Positions 8,875-16,812 of a stretch of DNA of 33,549 nucleotides are shown one piece after another. Positions within the stretch are counted from its first letter, which is position 1. Each line of letters opens with the position of its first letter. Source of the DNA: Bacteroidales bacterium. Its GTDB lineage: Bacteria; Bacteroidota; Bacteroidia; Bacteroidales; UBA7960. Below the pieces are notes generated by a model that worked only from the letters and a program-made list of their open reading frames with translations, had not been told where the DNA came from and did not search any database. The translations under genes were made by a program, and so were the position numbers. The stretch covers positions 1-33,549 of the forward strand of contig PWHO01000115.1 in the NCBI GenBank assembly GCA_003555385.1, given 5' to 3'.

Positions 8875-10614
8875 ATGAAAAAAAAGCAGGAGAAAATAAT
8901 TATCTACCAGCTGCTGGTACGTCTTGCCGGCAATACTGTCAGAAAAAACAAGCCTTGGGGAAGTATCCGCGAAAATGGCTGTGGCAAGTTCAATGATTTG
9001 TCCGAACGCTTCCTGGAGGAGATTGCCGGATTGGGTGCCAGCCATATCTGGCTGACAGGAATACCGGAACATGCCAGTTGCACCGCTTACCCGGATCAGG
9101 AAATTCCTGCCGACAACCCCCTTGTGGTCAAAGGGCGGGCAGGATCGCCCTATGCCATACGCGATTATTATGATGTATGCCCCGACCTGGCCACAGATGT
9201 GGATCGCCGCATGGAAGAGTTCGAGGCACTGGTCGGGCGCTGTCATTCATCCGGCCTCACTCCGCTGATCGATTTTGTGCCTAATCACCTGGCGCGCCGG
9301 TACCACAGTGATCATGCAGAAGGGGTAAACAGACAGTTTGGCCGGCATGACAACACAAGTGTTGCCTTCAGTACTGACAATAACTTTTACTACCTGCCCG
9401 GCCAGGCACTGAAATTACCGGAAGAAGTTTATCAGCACCCCACAAGCCGGGAAGTGTTTCCTGCCGGTTATGAGGAAAATCCGGCTAAAGCCACAGGGAA
9501 TGATTGTTTCTCCGCCGCTCCATCCTACAGCGATTGGTATGAAACAGTCAAACTGAATTATGGCATCGATTACAGGGGCAAAAACCCGTCACGGTCGGGC
9601 ATAATTCCTGACACATTAATTCCTGATACATGGAGCAAAATGCTCGATATCCTGCTGTTCTGGGCAGGGAAAAATATCGGGGGATTTCGCTGTGATATGG
9701 CAGAAATGGTGCCCCCCTCCTTCTGGGAGTGGGCCATTGGGAAAATCAGGGAACAATATCCCGCCATATTGTTCATTGCCGAGATTTATAACCCGGCGGC
9801 TTACAACACCTATAGTAAAGCGGGGTTCGATTACCTGTACGACAAGGCAGGGTTCTATGATTGCATCAGGGACATAATTACGGAAAAAAAAGAAGCCGGT
9901 GCCCTTACCGGGGTCTGGAAATCCCTTGTCGGCTCAGAAGGCGCAATGCTTCGTTTTGTGGAAAACCACGATGAACAACGGATCGCTTCCTCCCATTTTG
10001 CAGGGAATGCAAATGCAGGAATACCAGCCACTGTTGCAGCGGCATGTATGCACCAGGGACCTCTCATGATCTATTTCGGACAGGAACTGGGTGAAGAAGC
10101 CCGGGGCATCAGTGGTTTCAGCCGTGACGACGGACGAACGAGTATTTTTGACTATTGTTCCGTACCTGCCTTCCGGCAATGGTTCAGCAACGGAAAGTGC
10201 ACCTCCGGGAACCTGCCCGCTGAAGCAGCAAGGCTGAGGGAAAGTTACAAAAAGTTCCTCATGCTTTGCAGGCATCCGGTAATCAGCAACGGGAATTTTT
10301 ACGACCTCATGTGGGCCAATCCGGTTGCGGACAAACACCTGTATGCTTTTATCAGGTGGGATGCCCGGCATACCTGGATTATTGCATTGAACTTTTCCGG
10401 ATCAGATAACATTTCTGCAAGAATACGGATTCCGGATCACTTCATGACCATATCCGGCCGGAAAGACCCTGCATCCTGGACGTGCCATCCTTTATTTAAT
10501 GAAGGAACACCCTGCCGCATCATCAGTAAAAAAAATACTGAATCAGGTTTGGCACTGATTTTGCAACCTTTTTCAGCAGAGATCATAAGCATAAAATCAA
10601 TCTGTCAGGAATAA
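8875..10614 (+). CDS. GH13 alpha-amylase family protein, cytoplasmic
   Basis: A 579-residue glycoside hydrolase family 13 enzyme. The (beta/alpha)8-barrel motifs are all present: DFVPNH at 133-138 (region I), GFRCDMAEM with nucleophile Asp274, FIAEIYNP with acid/base Glu303, and FVENHDEQR with the transition-state Asp366. Members cleave or transfer alpha-1,4 (sometimes alpha-1,6) glucans. No signal peptide or lipobox is visible after the lysine-rich start MKKKQEK. The protein is therefore probably cytoplasmic and acts on imported oligosaccharides or stored glycogen. It has no SusC/SusD partners here, so it is not part of a typical polysaccharide utilisation locus. It lies 63 bases after the helicase gene, with no clear promoter box in the gap. 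Exact specificity cannot be read from the sequence. Confidence 0.88.
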   Translation: MKKKQEKIIIYQLLVRLAGNTVRKNKPWGSIRENGCGKFNDLSERFLEEIAGLGASHIWLTGIPEHASCTAYPDQEIPADNPLVVKGRAGSPYAIRDYYDVCPDLATDVDRRMEEFEALVGRCHSSGLTPLIDFVPNHLARRYHSDHAEGVNRQFGRHDNTSVAFSTDNNFYYLPGQALKLPEEVYQHPTSREVFPAGYEENPAKATGNDCFSAAPSYSDWYETVKLNYGIDYRGKNPSRSGIIPDTLIPDTWSKMLDILLFWAGKNIGGFRCDMAEMVPPSFWEWAIGKIREQYPAILFIAEIYNPAAYNTYSKAGFDYLYDKAGFYDCIRDIITEKKEAGALTGVWKSLVGSEGAMLRFVENHDEQRIASSHFAGNANAGIPATVAAACMHQGPLMIYFGQELGEEARGISGFSRDDGRTSIFDYCSVPAFRQWFSNGKCTSGNLPAEAARLRESYKKFLMLCRHPVISNGNFYDLMWANPVADKHLYAFIRWDARHTWIIALNFSGSDNISARIRIPDHFMTISGRKDPASWTCHPLFNEGTPCRIISKKNTESGLALILQPFSAEIISIKSICQE

Positions 10615-10664
10615 CTTTTGACTACTTTTAACGAAAAAAAATCAGATACTTTTTTAATTATGCT

Positions 10665-10672
10665 TATTTTTG
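10665..10672 (+). promoter_or_regulatory. Candidate -7 box for the DUF4168 gene
   Basis: TATTTTTG matches TAnnTTTG in full and sits 37 bases before the ATG at 10710, after an AT-rich run. No TTG is present at the expected -33 spacing; the region there is T-rich. Confidence 0.4.
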
Positions 10673-10709
10673 TCACACACAGTTTTAATGAACCCCCAAA
10701 CCAACAGCT

Positions 10710-11330
10710 ATGAGATTAACAAAAATCAACCTGAGTGCTACAAGTAAGTACTTTATGGTATTCTTTATTTCGATGATGCTCATGCTTCCATTTTCCCTGA
10801 TGGCACAGGAAGAAGGCCAGGAACAACAGGAAGAAGAAGAAGAGGAGGAAGATCCATGGGCAGACGTGGAATTTCCGTTTGAAGACGAAAAGTTGCTTGC
10901 ATTTTTTGATGCGAACCAGGAAATCAGTCAATTGCAGAGGGATACACGAGAAGAGATAGCCGAACTGACCCAGGAGCACGGTCTGAGCCACGAACGCTTT
11001 CAGCAAATCGCCCAGGCCGCCCAGATCGGGCAGTTAGATGCCTTCTCCAGTGATGAGGTAGACGCTTTTAATGAGGTGGCCCCGAAAGTTACCGAAATGC
11101 AGCGAAATATGCAGGGAACCATGCAGCTTATCATTCAGGAGCATGAACTGCCCATGGAAGATTACAGAAGCGTGCTGGATGAATTCCGCCAGGACGAACA
11201 ACTGAGGGAATATATCACCCACCTAGCCAGGGAACGTGCAAGAGAGAAGATCCTGGAAGAAAGAAGAAGGCAGGCTGAAAAAGAGCTGGAAGAGAAAAAG
11301 CAGCAGGAACAAAACGAACAAAACCAATAA
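10710..11330 (+). CDS. Secreted acidic protein with two DUF4168-like modules
   Basis: A 206-residue exported protein with no assigned activity. A signal peptide is clear (hydrophobic core around residues 15-30, likely cut after LMA at 32). It is followed by an extremely acidic stretch near 33-60 rich in Glu and Gln. Two helical modules follow: one with a QEISQLQRDTREEI helix and then HGLSHERFQQIAQAAQ, and a second with PKVTEMQRNMQGTM and then HELPMEDYRSVLDEF. The pattern of a long helix, a G/E-L hinge and a short helix with F/Y is that of DUF4168, and it occurs twice. The C-terminus is a charged helix made mostly of Glu, Lys, Arg and Gln, probably a coiled coil. It has its own promoter-like box and converges with folC. 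The location is likely periplasmic; the function is unknown. Confidence 0.75.
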   Translation: MRLTKINLSATSKYFMVFFISMMLMLPFSLMAQEEGQEQQEEEEEEEDPWADVEFPFEDEKLLAFFDANQEISQLQRDTREEIAELTQEHGLSHERFQQIAQAAQIGQLDAFSSDEVDAFNEVAPKVTEMQRNMQGTMQLIIQEHELPMEDYRSVLDEFRQDEQLREYITHLARERAREKILEERRRQAEKELEEKKQQEQNEQNQ

Positions 11331-11360
11331 AACAGGCCGGGTACAACAAGTGGATTCTGA

Positions 11361-12677
11361 TCAAACCACTTCAGACACCACAAAAGTACTGCCCCCCACA
11401 TAGATTAAATCATTCGGGGATGCATCTTCTCTGGCCGATGTGAGGGCGTCCTGTACAGAATCATATGTATTTCCGTTAAGACCAAATAAGCTGGCATCCA
11501 TAGCCAGCTTATTTGCTTCAAGTCCGCGCATCACAGAAGGCCTGCAGAAATAATAAACCGCGTTGCGCGGCAGCATTTTTAATATCTCTTTACGCTCCTT
11601 GTCCTCCACCATCCCAAACACAATACGCAATTGGTCGTGGGGCAATGACTGTAATTGTGCAAGGATACGCCTGATCCCGTCTGTATTATGACCACTGTCA
11701 CAAATCACCCTGGGGTTTGTCATCAGCTGCTGCCACCGACCTGCCAGCCCAGTATTGGCAATCACCTTCCGCAGGCCTTCCCGGACAGCATTCTCCGACA
11801 CCTTTTTTCCATCAGGAAGCCTTAGTGTTTTCATGGCCTGGAGTACAGTCAGTATATTTTCTGCCTGGTAATCACCCATCAGGTCTGTCAGGTATTGGTG
11901 CTTAACCCCCTGGTGCTCCACTTCCATTGCCCGCAGCTCCAACCCATTTTCCACCTGCACAGCGGAACCTGTGACCTTAAAATGATCCCCTGTGACCTTG
12001 AAATGATCCGAAGCAACAAACAATGGCGACTGGCATTTTACCGCAGCGGATTCAAATATGTCATGGATTTCTGTTTGTCGCCGCCCGATCACCAGGGGTA
12101 TACCCTGTTTGATAATCCCTGATTTTTCCACCGCAATTTCCCTTGGTGTACTTCCCAGGAACTGCATATGATCCAATCCGATATTGGTGATGATGGTCAA
12201 TACAGGACGAACAACATTGGAGGAGTCAAGCCGCCCCCCCATTCCGGTTTCAATAACAGCAACATCAACCTTCTGCCTGGCAAACCAATCAAAAGACAGG
12301 CCCATGGTCATCTCAAAAAAAGAGGGCTTTATTGTATCAAAATAACTCCGGTGCTCTGCAACAAAACCACTGACCACATCCCTGGGGATCATTGAACCGT
12401 TGATTTTGACACGTTCCCTGAAATCTTTCAGGTGAGGGGAAGTGGCCAGCCCGGTTTTCAGTCCCTGTTCCTGCAATATGGAAGCAATTGTGTGGGAAAC
12501 TGATCCTTTTCCGTTGGTACCGGCTACATGAATACTGGGGAAGGTCTGCTCCGGGTTGCCCAGATGCTTGCAGAGTTCAATGGTGGTATTAAGGTCAGCT
12601 TTGTAGGCTGCAGCCCCGATACGCTGATACATGGGCAGCTGCCCGAAAAGGTAGTCCAGGGTTTGCTGGTAATCCAT
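11361..12677 (-). CDS. folC: Folylpolyglutamate synthase / dihydrofolate synthase
   Basis: A 438-residue Mur-ligase-family enzyme that adds glutamate to dihydropteroate or to folates using ATP, in the cytoplasm. Motifs are the P-loop GTNGKGSV at 53-60, SPHLKDFRERVKING near 80-95, ETGMGGRLDSSN near 140-152, TNIGLDHMQFLG, EKSGIIK and a C-terminal CDSGHNTDGI. A perfect heptapeptide duplication, DHFKVTG twice at residues 224-237, lies in a variable stretch between the central and C-terminal parts. It is in frame and should not break the fold. The gene starts at the base next to the tonB stop codon, so it is the last gene of the exbB-exbD-tonB-folC operon. One copy probably carries both activities, as in most bacteria. 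Confidence 0.93.
   Translation of the reverse strand: MDYQQTLDYLFGQLPMYQRIGAAAYKADLNTTIELCKHLGNPEQTFPSIHVAGTNGKGSVSHTIASILQEQGLKTGLATSPHLKDFRERVKINGSMIPRDVVSGFVAEHRSYFDTIKPSFFEMTMGLSFDWFARQKVDVAVIETGMGGRLDSSNVVRPVLTIITNIGLDHMQFLGSTPREIAVEKSGIIKQGIPLVIGRRQTEIHDIFESAAVKCQSPLFVASDHFKVTGDHFKVTGSAVQVENGLELRAMEVEHQGVKHQYLTDLMGDYQAENILTVLQAMKTLRLPDGKKVSENAVREGLRKVIANTGLAGRWQQLMTNPRVICDSGHNTDGIRRILAQLQSLPHDQLRIVFGMVEDKERKEILKMLPRNAVYYFCRPSVMRGLEANKLAMDASLFGLNGNTYDSVQDALTSAREDASPNDLIYVGGSTFVVSEVV
11968..12009 (-). repeat. In-frame 21-bp tandem duplication inside folC
   Basis: Two adjacent 21-base units, 11968-11988 and 11989-12009, differ at a single base. They encode the heptapeptide DHFKVTG twice. 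The near identity suggests a recent slippage or duplication event. Confidence 0.9.
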
Positions 12678-13490
12678 TTAATTAAGCCGGATAAAATTGT
12701 AGGTAATGGTGCCCCTCTGCTCCTCGGGGGCATCAGCCTGGAGGTCAAAACGGGCACGGCGGGCAGCCTCCTCCGCAAGACGATGAAGGGTTCTGTCGGT
12801 GGTTGTCGTTCCTCTCGCACCTGCCTCTGCACGAATCACCTGCCCCTGGCGGTTAACGGTTACCTGCACTACAACACGGCCGGTAGCCTGTGTAGTGTAT
12901 TCAGGCAAGGGCAGAAAGTTTGCCTGCCTTCCTGCCAGGCTGTATTCGATACCACCCTGGCCAACACCGTCAAAATCTACGGTGTCAAGCACTCCTTCAA
13001 CCTGTCCCTGGTCACCTCGCTCTTCAGTTTCACCCTGATCGCTGCGCTCAGTGCTTCGCTGATCCCTGCCCGGGAACAATGCCCTGGGATCCACTTCCGG
13101 TTCAGGCTCCTCTTCTACTTCTTCTGCTTCTTCCTGCGGGTCTGTCACGGGATCTTCCCGTTCTGACTCCACTTGCTCCTGTTCAGTTTCCGGATCAGCC
13201 ACTTCATCCGGCAACGCCACTGCCTCTTCGGCTTCCTGTGTCACAATTTCCTCATGCTCGGAAGCCTCGGTTGCCGGGGGTGACTGAGGTACGGGGGTCG
13301 GAGCTGCCAGTGGTTGCCTGTCACCCTGCCCCTCATCCTCGTAACCAAGTGCTACTAGCACACCGTAGTCATCGGGTTGCGGATCAGGAGCCGACAAGCT
13401 AAAAAGCAGGAAACACAGCAGCAGCATCCCATGAAAAATGAGGGTGCCGGCCAAAGCCCTGTTTCTGTCTTTTATTTCTGACGTTTCCAT
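12678..13490 (-). CDS. tonB: TonB-like energy transducer
   Basis: A 270-residue protein with TonB architecture. It has a short cytoplasmic N-terminus and a single membrane anchor at about 12-33 (ALAGTLIFHGMLLLCFLLF). A long periplasmic linker, about 34-180, is very rich in Glu, Pro, Asp and Gln. A C-terminal TonB_C domain, about 183-270, contains GRVVVQVTVNRQGQV and ends in TITYNFIRLN. TonB proteins pass proton-motive energy from ExbB-ExbD to TonB-dependent outer-membrane receptors. The linker is unusually acidic: Pro-Glu and Glu-Glu runs, and few of the Pro-Lys repeats of the E. coli protein. The gene is 5 bases after exbD and directly abuts folC. It could equally be called a TolA/TonB hybrid; the operon supports TonB. 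Confidence 0.85.
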   Translation of the reverse strand: METSEIKDRNRALAGTLIFHGMLLLCFLLFSLSAPDPQPDDYGVLVALGYEDEGQGDRQPLAAPTPVPQSPPATEASEHEEIVTQEAEEAVALPDEVADPETEQEQVESEREDPVTDPQEEAEEVEEEPEPEVDPRALFPGRDQRSTERSDQGETEERGDQGQVEGVLDTVDFDGVGQGGIEYSLAGRQANFLPLPEYTTQATGRVVVQVTVNRQGQVIRAEAGARGTTTTDRTLHRLAEEAARRARFDLQADAPEEQRGTITYNFIRLN

Positions 13491-13495
13491 TAGCG

Positions 13496-13912
13496 TTAGC
13501 GTCTGTGTGGTTGTGTGGCCAGAATAACCCTGTAACGGGTCTCAAGCTGTTGATTAAGTTCCTCTACCGCATCAATTACATTCACAATATACTGCACAGG
13601 CACTGAGTGGTCTGAGCGCAATACAATCGCTGCCTCCGTCTGCCCTGCAAGCCTGCTTGTAAGTCCTGTTTTCAGCAACTCAATATCCACGGGATCCTCT
13701 TCCAGGAATAACTGCCGGTCGGCATTGAGGTAAACCGTTACGGTCTGGTGTGCCACCTGCCTGCTGTCACTGGAAGGCAACAACAACTGTATGGCACTGG
13801 GCGCAACCAGAGTGGATGTGAGCATAAAAAAGATCAGCAACAGGAACACCAGATCCGACATGGAAGCCATGCTCCACTGTAAATTCCTTGTATTTCGTGC
13901 TTTAATTGCCAT
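13496..13912 (-). CDS. exbD: ExbD/TolR-family proton channel subunit
   Basis: A 138-residue ExbD/TolR protein. It has a short cytoplasmic N-terminus and one transmembrane helix at about 20-38. The helix begins with the conserved Asp20 (MSDLVFLLLIFFM), the residue that carries protons in this family. The rest is a periplasmic domain with VTVYLNADRQLFLEE and a terminal region resembling the ExbD fold. It forms the proton-driven motor with ExbB that energises TonB. It lies 10 bases after exbB and 5 bases before tonB on the same strand. TolR is the alternative family name, but the adjacent tonB makes ExbD more likely. Confidence 0.92.
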   Translation of the reverse strand: MAIKARNTRNLQWSMASMSDLVFLLLIFFMLTSTLVAPSAIQLLLPSSDSRQVAHQTVTVYLNADRQLFLEEDPVDIELLKTGLTSRLAGQTEAAIVLRSDHSVPVQYIVNVIDAVEELNQQLETRYRVILATQPHRR

Positions 13913-13922
13913 ATTTCACAAA

Positions 13923-14645
13923 TTAAGAGGCTGGTTCGTGTAACAGATCCATGAATTCCGTGGCCCGGGCCTCCAGCATAAATACAACCTTTTCGATACG
14001 GGCTACCAGAATATTATAACATATAAAGGCAATAATACCAACCGCAAGACCCGTCATGGTTGTTACCATGGCCTCATAAATACCACCGGCCAGTAAACTT
14101 ACATCAATATTCGGGCCAGCCATGGCCATGTTATAAAAGGCACGAATCATCCCGATCACCGTACCCAGGAAACCCAGCATCGGCGCGGCCCCTGCCACCG
14201 TAGCCAATACGGCGATATTTTTCTCCAGTTTGGCAACCTCCAGTTTTCCCACGTTCTCAATGGCTGCGTTAATATCGCTCAGTGGCCTTCCGATCCGGAC
14301 AATCCCCTTAGCAACCATCCGGGCAATGGGTGACTGGTTATTCCTGCACAAAGATTTTGCCGAATCGATACGCCCGTTATGAATAAAATCCCGGATGTTA
14401 TTCATAAAGTTTGTCTCTTCATTGGATGCACGGCTGATGGCAAAATAACGTTCAATAAAAATATAGATCGCCACAATGGACAGAATGGCCAGGGGGATCA
14501 TCACAATACCTCCCTTAAAAGCAAGACTCCACAAAGACAATGTTTCCTCAGCAGGAACCGGCGTCTGAGCCAGGGTGTCAACAAGTTCCTCTTGCACAGC
14601 CTCCTGGGCCTGAACTAACATCAACATCATAGATAACATGGGCAA
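13923..14645 (-). CDS. exbB: ExbB/TolQ-family proton channel subunit
   Basis: A 240-residue MotA/TolQ/ExbB protein with three predicted membrane helices at about 45-66, 144-166 and 192-214. The second contains the family signature AAPMLGFLGTVIGMI and the third MTGLAVGIIAFICYN. A cytoplasmic domain lies between the first two helices. It is the pentameric scaffold of the ExbB-ExbD motor. The N-terminus has an extra hydrophobic, Met-rich stretch (MPMLSMMLMLVQA) before a Glu-rich segment, so starts at Met4 or Met6 cannot be excluded. It is the first gene of the operon and has a good promoter upstream. Confidence 0.92.
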   Translation of the reverse strand: MPMLSMMLMLVQAQEAVQEELVDTLAQTPVPAEETLSLWSLAFKGGIVMIPLAILSIVAIYIFIERYFAISRASNEETNFMNNIRDFIHNGRIDSAKSLCRNNQSPIARMVAKGIVRIGRPLSDINAAIENVGKLEVAKLEKNIAVLATVAGAAPMLGFLGTVIGMIRAFYNMAMAGPNIDVSLLAGGIYEAMVTTMTGLAVGIIAFICYNILVARIEKVVFMLEARATEFMDLLHEPAS

Positions 14646-14706
14646 TGATTTTACGTAAATTGTTTTTAGTTATAACTGATAAAGGACACAAATATTTTGC
14701 CCCATG

Positions 14707-14738
14707 CAAATATAGTGAATTAATCTGCCTTCAGACAA
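14707..14738 (-). promoter_or_regulatory. Promoter of the exbB-exbD-tonB-folC operon
   Basis: On the minus strand, TTG at 14738-14736 is followed after 21 bases by TATATTTG at 14714-14707. This is a full TAnnTTTG match with a usable -33 element. Transcription would begin near 14700, giving a leader of about 55 bases to the exbB ATG. It is one of the two best promoters in the window. Confidence 0.55.
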
Positions 14739-14824
14739 CATCTTCCTTGCCTGAACGCTGGATAATTTAAGAAATTTCATTACCTTTACGTCTCATTTTT
14801 CAGTATATAAAAAAAGAAGAGATT

Positions 14825-15829
14825 ATGAAGAAAATTCAAGTAGCAATTAACGGATTTGGCCGTATCGGACGACTGACACTCAAAGCGGCCATGGAGAAAG
14901 ACAATATGGAGATCGTTGCTGTGAACGACCTGACGGACAATGCAACCCTGGCACATCTTTTGAAATATGACTCGGTACACGGGAAGTTTCCCGGTGATGT
15001 TTCTACCGAAGGTAATGACCTGATCGTCAATGGAAAAAAAATCAAGGTATATGCCGAAAAAGATCCGGCAAAGTTACCCTGGAAGAATCTTGGTATTGAT
15101 GTAGTAGTGGAGTCAACCGGCGTCTTCAGAGACAGGGAGAACGTTGGAAAGCATATTCAGGCAGGAGCCCGCAAGGTGATCCTTTGTGTGCCGTCAAAGT
15201 CCGCTGACGATGTGGATGCAACCGTTGTGCTGGGCGTGAATGACCATGACCTGAAAGAGGAACAGGAGATCTTCTCCAATGCCTCCTGTACCACAAACTG
15301 CCTGGCCCCTGTGGTAAAGGTATTGAATGACAAATTTGGCTTCAGGCACGGGCTGATGAACACCATTCACTCCTACACCAATGACCAGGTCATTTTGGAT
15401 GCCCCCCACAAAGACCTCCGTCGTGCGCGTGCAGCAGCCATGTCAATTATTCCTACAACAACTGGTGCAGCCAAAGCTGTCGGGCTGGTAATTCCCGAGC
15501 TTAAAGGCAAATTAGACGGTTTCGCAATGCGTGTACCCACACCGGACGGATCCATCGTTGACCTTACCTGTGAACTGTCAAAAGAGGTAAGCAAAGAGGA
15601 TGTCAACAACGCACTGAAAGAAGCAGCTGAAGGCCCAATGAAAGGGATCCTTGAGTATTGCGAAGACCCCATCGTATCTACTGACATCATTGGAAACAGC
15701 CACTCTTCCGTGGTGGATTCCATGCTCACCCAGGTGATCAGCGGAAACTTCGTCAAAGTAGTGTCCTGGTATGACAATGAATTTGGTTATGCCAGCCGGG
15801 TGGCTGGTCTGATTGAAAAAGTCGGCTGA
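14825..15829 (+). CDS. gapA: Glyceraldehyde-3-phosphate dehydrogenase, type I, canonical copy
   Basis: A 334-residue phosphorylating GAPDH that interconverts glyceraldehyde-3-phosphate and 1,3-bisphosphoglycerate with NAD. The Rossmann motif NGFGRIGR is at 9-16, Asp35 ends the second strand (VAVND, favouring NAD), and ESTGVF is at 96-101. The catalytic SCTTNC has Cys155, followed by IHSYTND with His182, PTTTGAAKAVG and the phosphate-binding RVPTPDGS. Every residue expected for catalysis and phosphate binding is present, unlike in the second copy at 29841-30875. Upstream, TACCTTTA at 14781-14788 matches the Bacteroidota -7 box at seven of eight positions. A hairpin terminator follows the gene, so it appears monocistronic. 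Confidence 0.95.
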   Translation: MKKIQVAINGFGRIGRLTLKAAMEKDNMEIVAVNDLTDNATLAHLLKYDSVHGKFPGDVSTEGNDLIVNGKKIKVYAEKDPAKLPWKNLGIDVVVESTGVFRDRENVGKHIQAGARKVILCVPSKSADDVDATVVLGVNDHDLKEEQEIFSNASCTTNCLAPVVKVLNDKFGFRHGLMNTIHSYTNDQVILDAPHKDLRRARAAAMSIIPTTTGAAKAVGLVIPELKGKLDGFAMRVPTPDGSIVDLTCELSKEVSKEDVNNALKEAAEGPMKGILEYCEDPIVSTDIIGNSHSSVVDSMLTQVISGNFVKVVSWYDNEFGYASRVAGLIEKVG

Positions 15830-15854
15830 TCCCTTTAAGTAAAGACACAAGCTT

Positions 15855-15910
15855 AAACTGCCCCGTTTCCGTTGCCAACAAAGGCGCAGGGATACGGGGC
15901 AGTTTTATTT
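15855..15910 (+). terminator. Rho-independent terminator after gapA
   Basis: A 12-bp perfect stem (15855-15866 with 15894-15905) with a core of CTGCCCCGT paired to ACGGGGCAG is followed by TTTTATTT. The loop is about 27 bases and may hold a smaller internal hairpin. It begins 26 bases after the gapA stop. Read on the minus strand the T-run is short, so it would be at best a weak terminator for the gene ending at 16019. Confidence 0.8.
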
Positions 15911-16018
15911 CCGGTAAATTTCCGGCAAAACCCTCAAGACCTGAAAATTGGTGACTTATAGTGATTATCTGCTTTAGTTCTTTGCAGCCAGGATCTGCCT
16001 GCAACAAAGCAACAGGGT

Positions 16019-16585
16019 CTACCCCCGGAATTTTTTTTCAAAACGCCTGTAGCAACGATAAAACTTTCTTCGTTTTTCGGAGTTCAGCAAAAGGTTAAGC
16101 TGCATAGGGAATGCCCTCCACCCAAGGTGTTTGTAATCAATAATAACTGGCTTCCATTCGGTCTCCGACAATCGCTGAACCAAAATATTGGTTCCGATCT
16201 GGAAGGTGTCAAAAAACCAGATTTTATGTTTATCCAGCAAAAACACCACTTGTTCAACTTCTTTCCAGAATATTTCATTGGAAACCTTTCCGTAGGCACA
16301 AACCGGCCTGGAGTAGGTACCGTCAAAATCCATGGGACGACCCGTAACCAGGTAATCCTGAGAGGCATCAATGATCGGGTTAAAGTATTCTTTCAGCTCA
16401 ACGGGAAGGTTCCTGTAGGTTTTTAGTTCCTCCTGGTTCATACGTCGGCGCAAAAAAGTCACCTGAAGCTTCTGCCGAAACCCCAATCCGGGCTTAAGCC
16501 TTTTTATGCACAAATCAGGTTCTCCTTCTATGGCAAAACATTCCCTGAAATTGCCCTCCCCTATTTTTTCCGCAAATTTCAACAT
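16019..16585 (-). CDS. YrbL-like (PhoP-regulated network) kinase-fold protein
   Basis: An 188-residue protein resembling the YrbL family, a small protein-kinase-like fold. It has a glycine-rich loop KIGEGNFRECF at about 6-16, a candidate ATP-lysine in LCIKRLKP, and late acidic residues in FFDTFQIGTNILVQ and PVIIDYKHLG. These fit the catalytic and metal-binding positions of the fold. The C-terminus is basic (KRRKFYRCYRRFEKKFRG). The biochemical activity of YrbL proteins is not well defined. The frame is open upstream to 16720, but I chose the ATG at 16585: family similarity begins there, and a -7 box at 16610-16617 would start transcription downstream of the longer start. It sits alone between gapA and the divergent pepE cluster. 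Confidence 0.65.
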   Translation of the reverse strand: MLKFAEKIGEGNFRECFAIEGEPDLCIKRLKPGLGFRQKLQVTFLRRRMNQEELKTYRNLPVELKEYFNPIIDASQDYLVTGRPMDFDGTYSRPVCAYGKVSNEIFWKEVEQVVFLLDKHKIWFFDTFQIGTNILVQRLSETEWKPVIIDYKHLGWRAFPMQLNLLLNSEKRRKFYRCYRRFEKKFRG

Positions 16586-16609
16586 GCAAAGCAAGTAAGT
16601 TCCAACTAC

Positions 16610-16617
16610 CAAAAATA
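16610..16617 (-). promoter_or_regulatory. Candidate -7 box for the YrbL-like gene
   Basis: Minus-strand TATTTTTG, a full TAnnTTTG match. Transcription would start near 16603, about 18 bases before the ATG at 16585, which supports the shorter protein. No TTG is seen at -33. Confidence 0.4.
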
Positions 16618-16741
16618 CATATTTATTGTTTCCGAACCTGAAGAATCGCACAGGCTGATGACCGGGTGCATATTGAAAGTCGCAACGGCTGCTGCAGAAA
16701 ACAAAAAGCTCTGCAAACAATGCCAGCTACAATTTTTCTTA

Positions 16742-16749
16742 TAACTTTG
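16742..16749 (+). promoter_or_regulatory. Candidate -7 box for the pepE cluster
   Basis: TAACTTTG, a full TAnnTTTG match, lies 63 bases before the pepE ATG. No TTG is present at the expected -33 position. A start near 16756 would give a leader of roughly 57 bases. Confidence 0.4.
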
Positions 16750-16812
16750 GAAGATGAATGGGTGTCCGGACACCAGGTTTTAATCATTTGAGAACCCAAT
16801 AATGGTAGCAAT

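Noticed and set aside
11348..11371. AAGTGG/CCACTT inverted repeat between the DUF4168 and folC genes
   Set aside because: A 6-bp stem with a 12-base loop and no T-run; it also overlaps the folC coding end.
12528..13166. 212-codon plus-strand open frame across folC and tonB
   Set aside because: It is antisense to the folC start and the TonB C-terminal domain; its apparent hydrophobic end is the complement of the Glu-rich linker.
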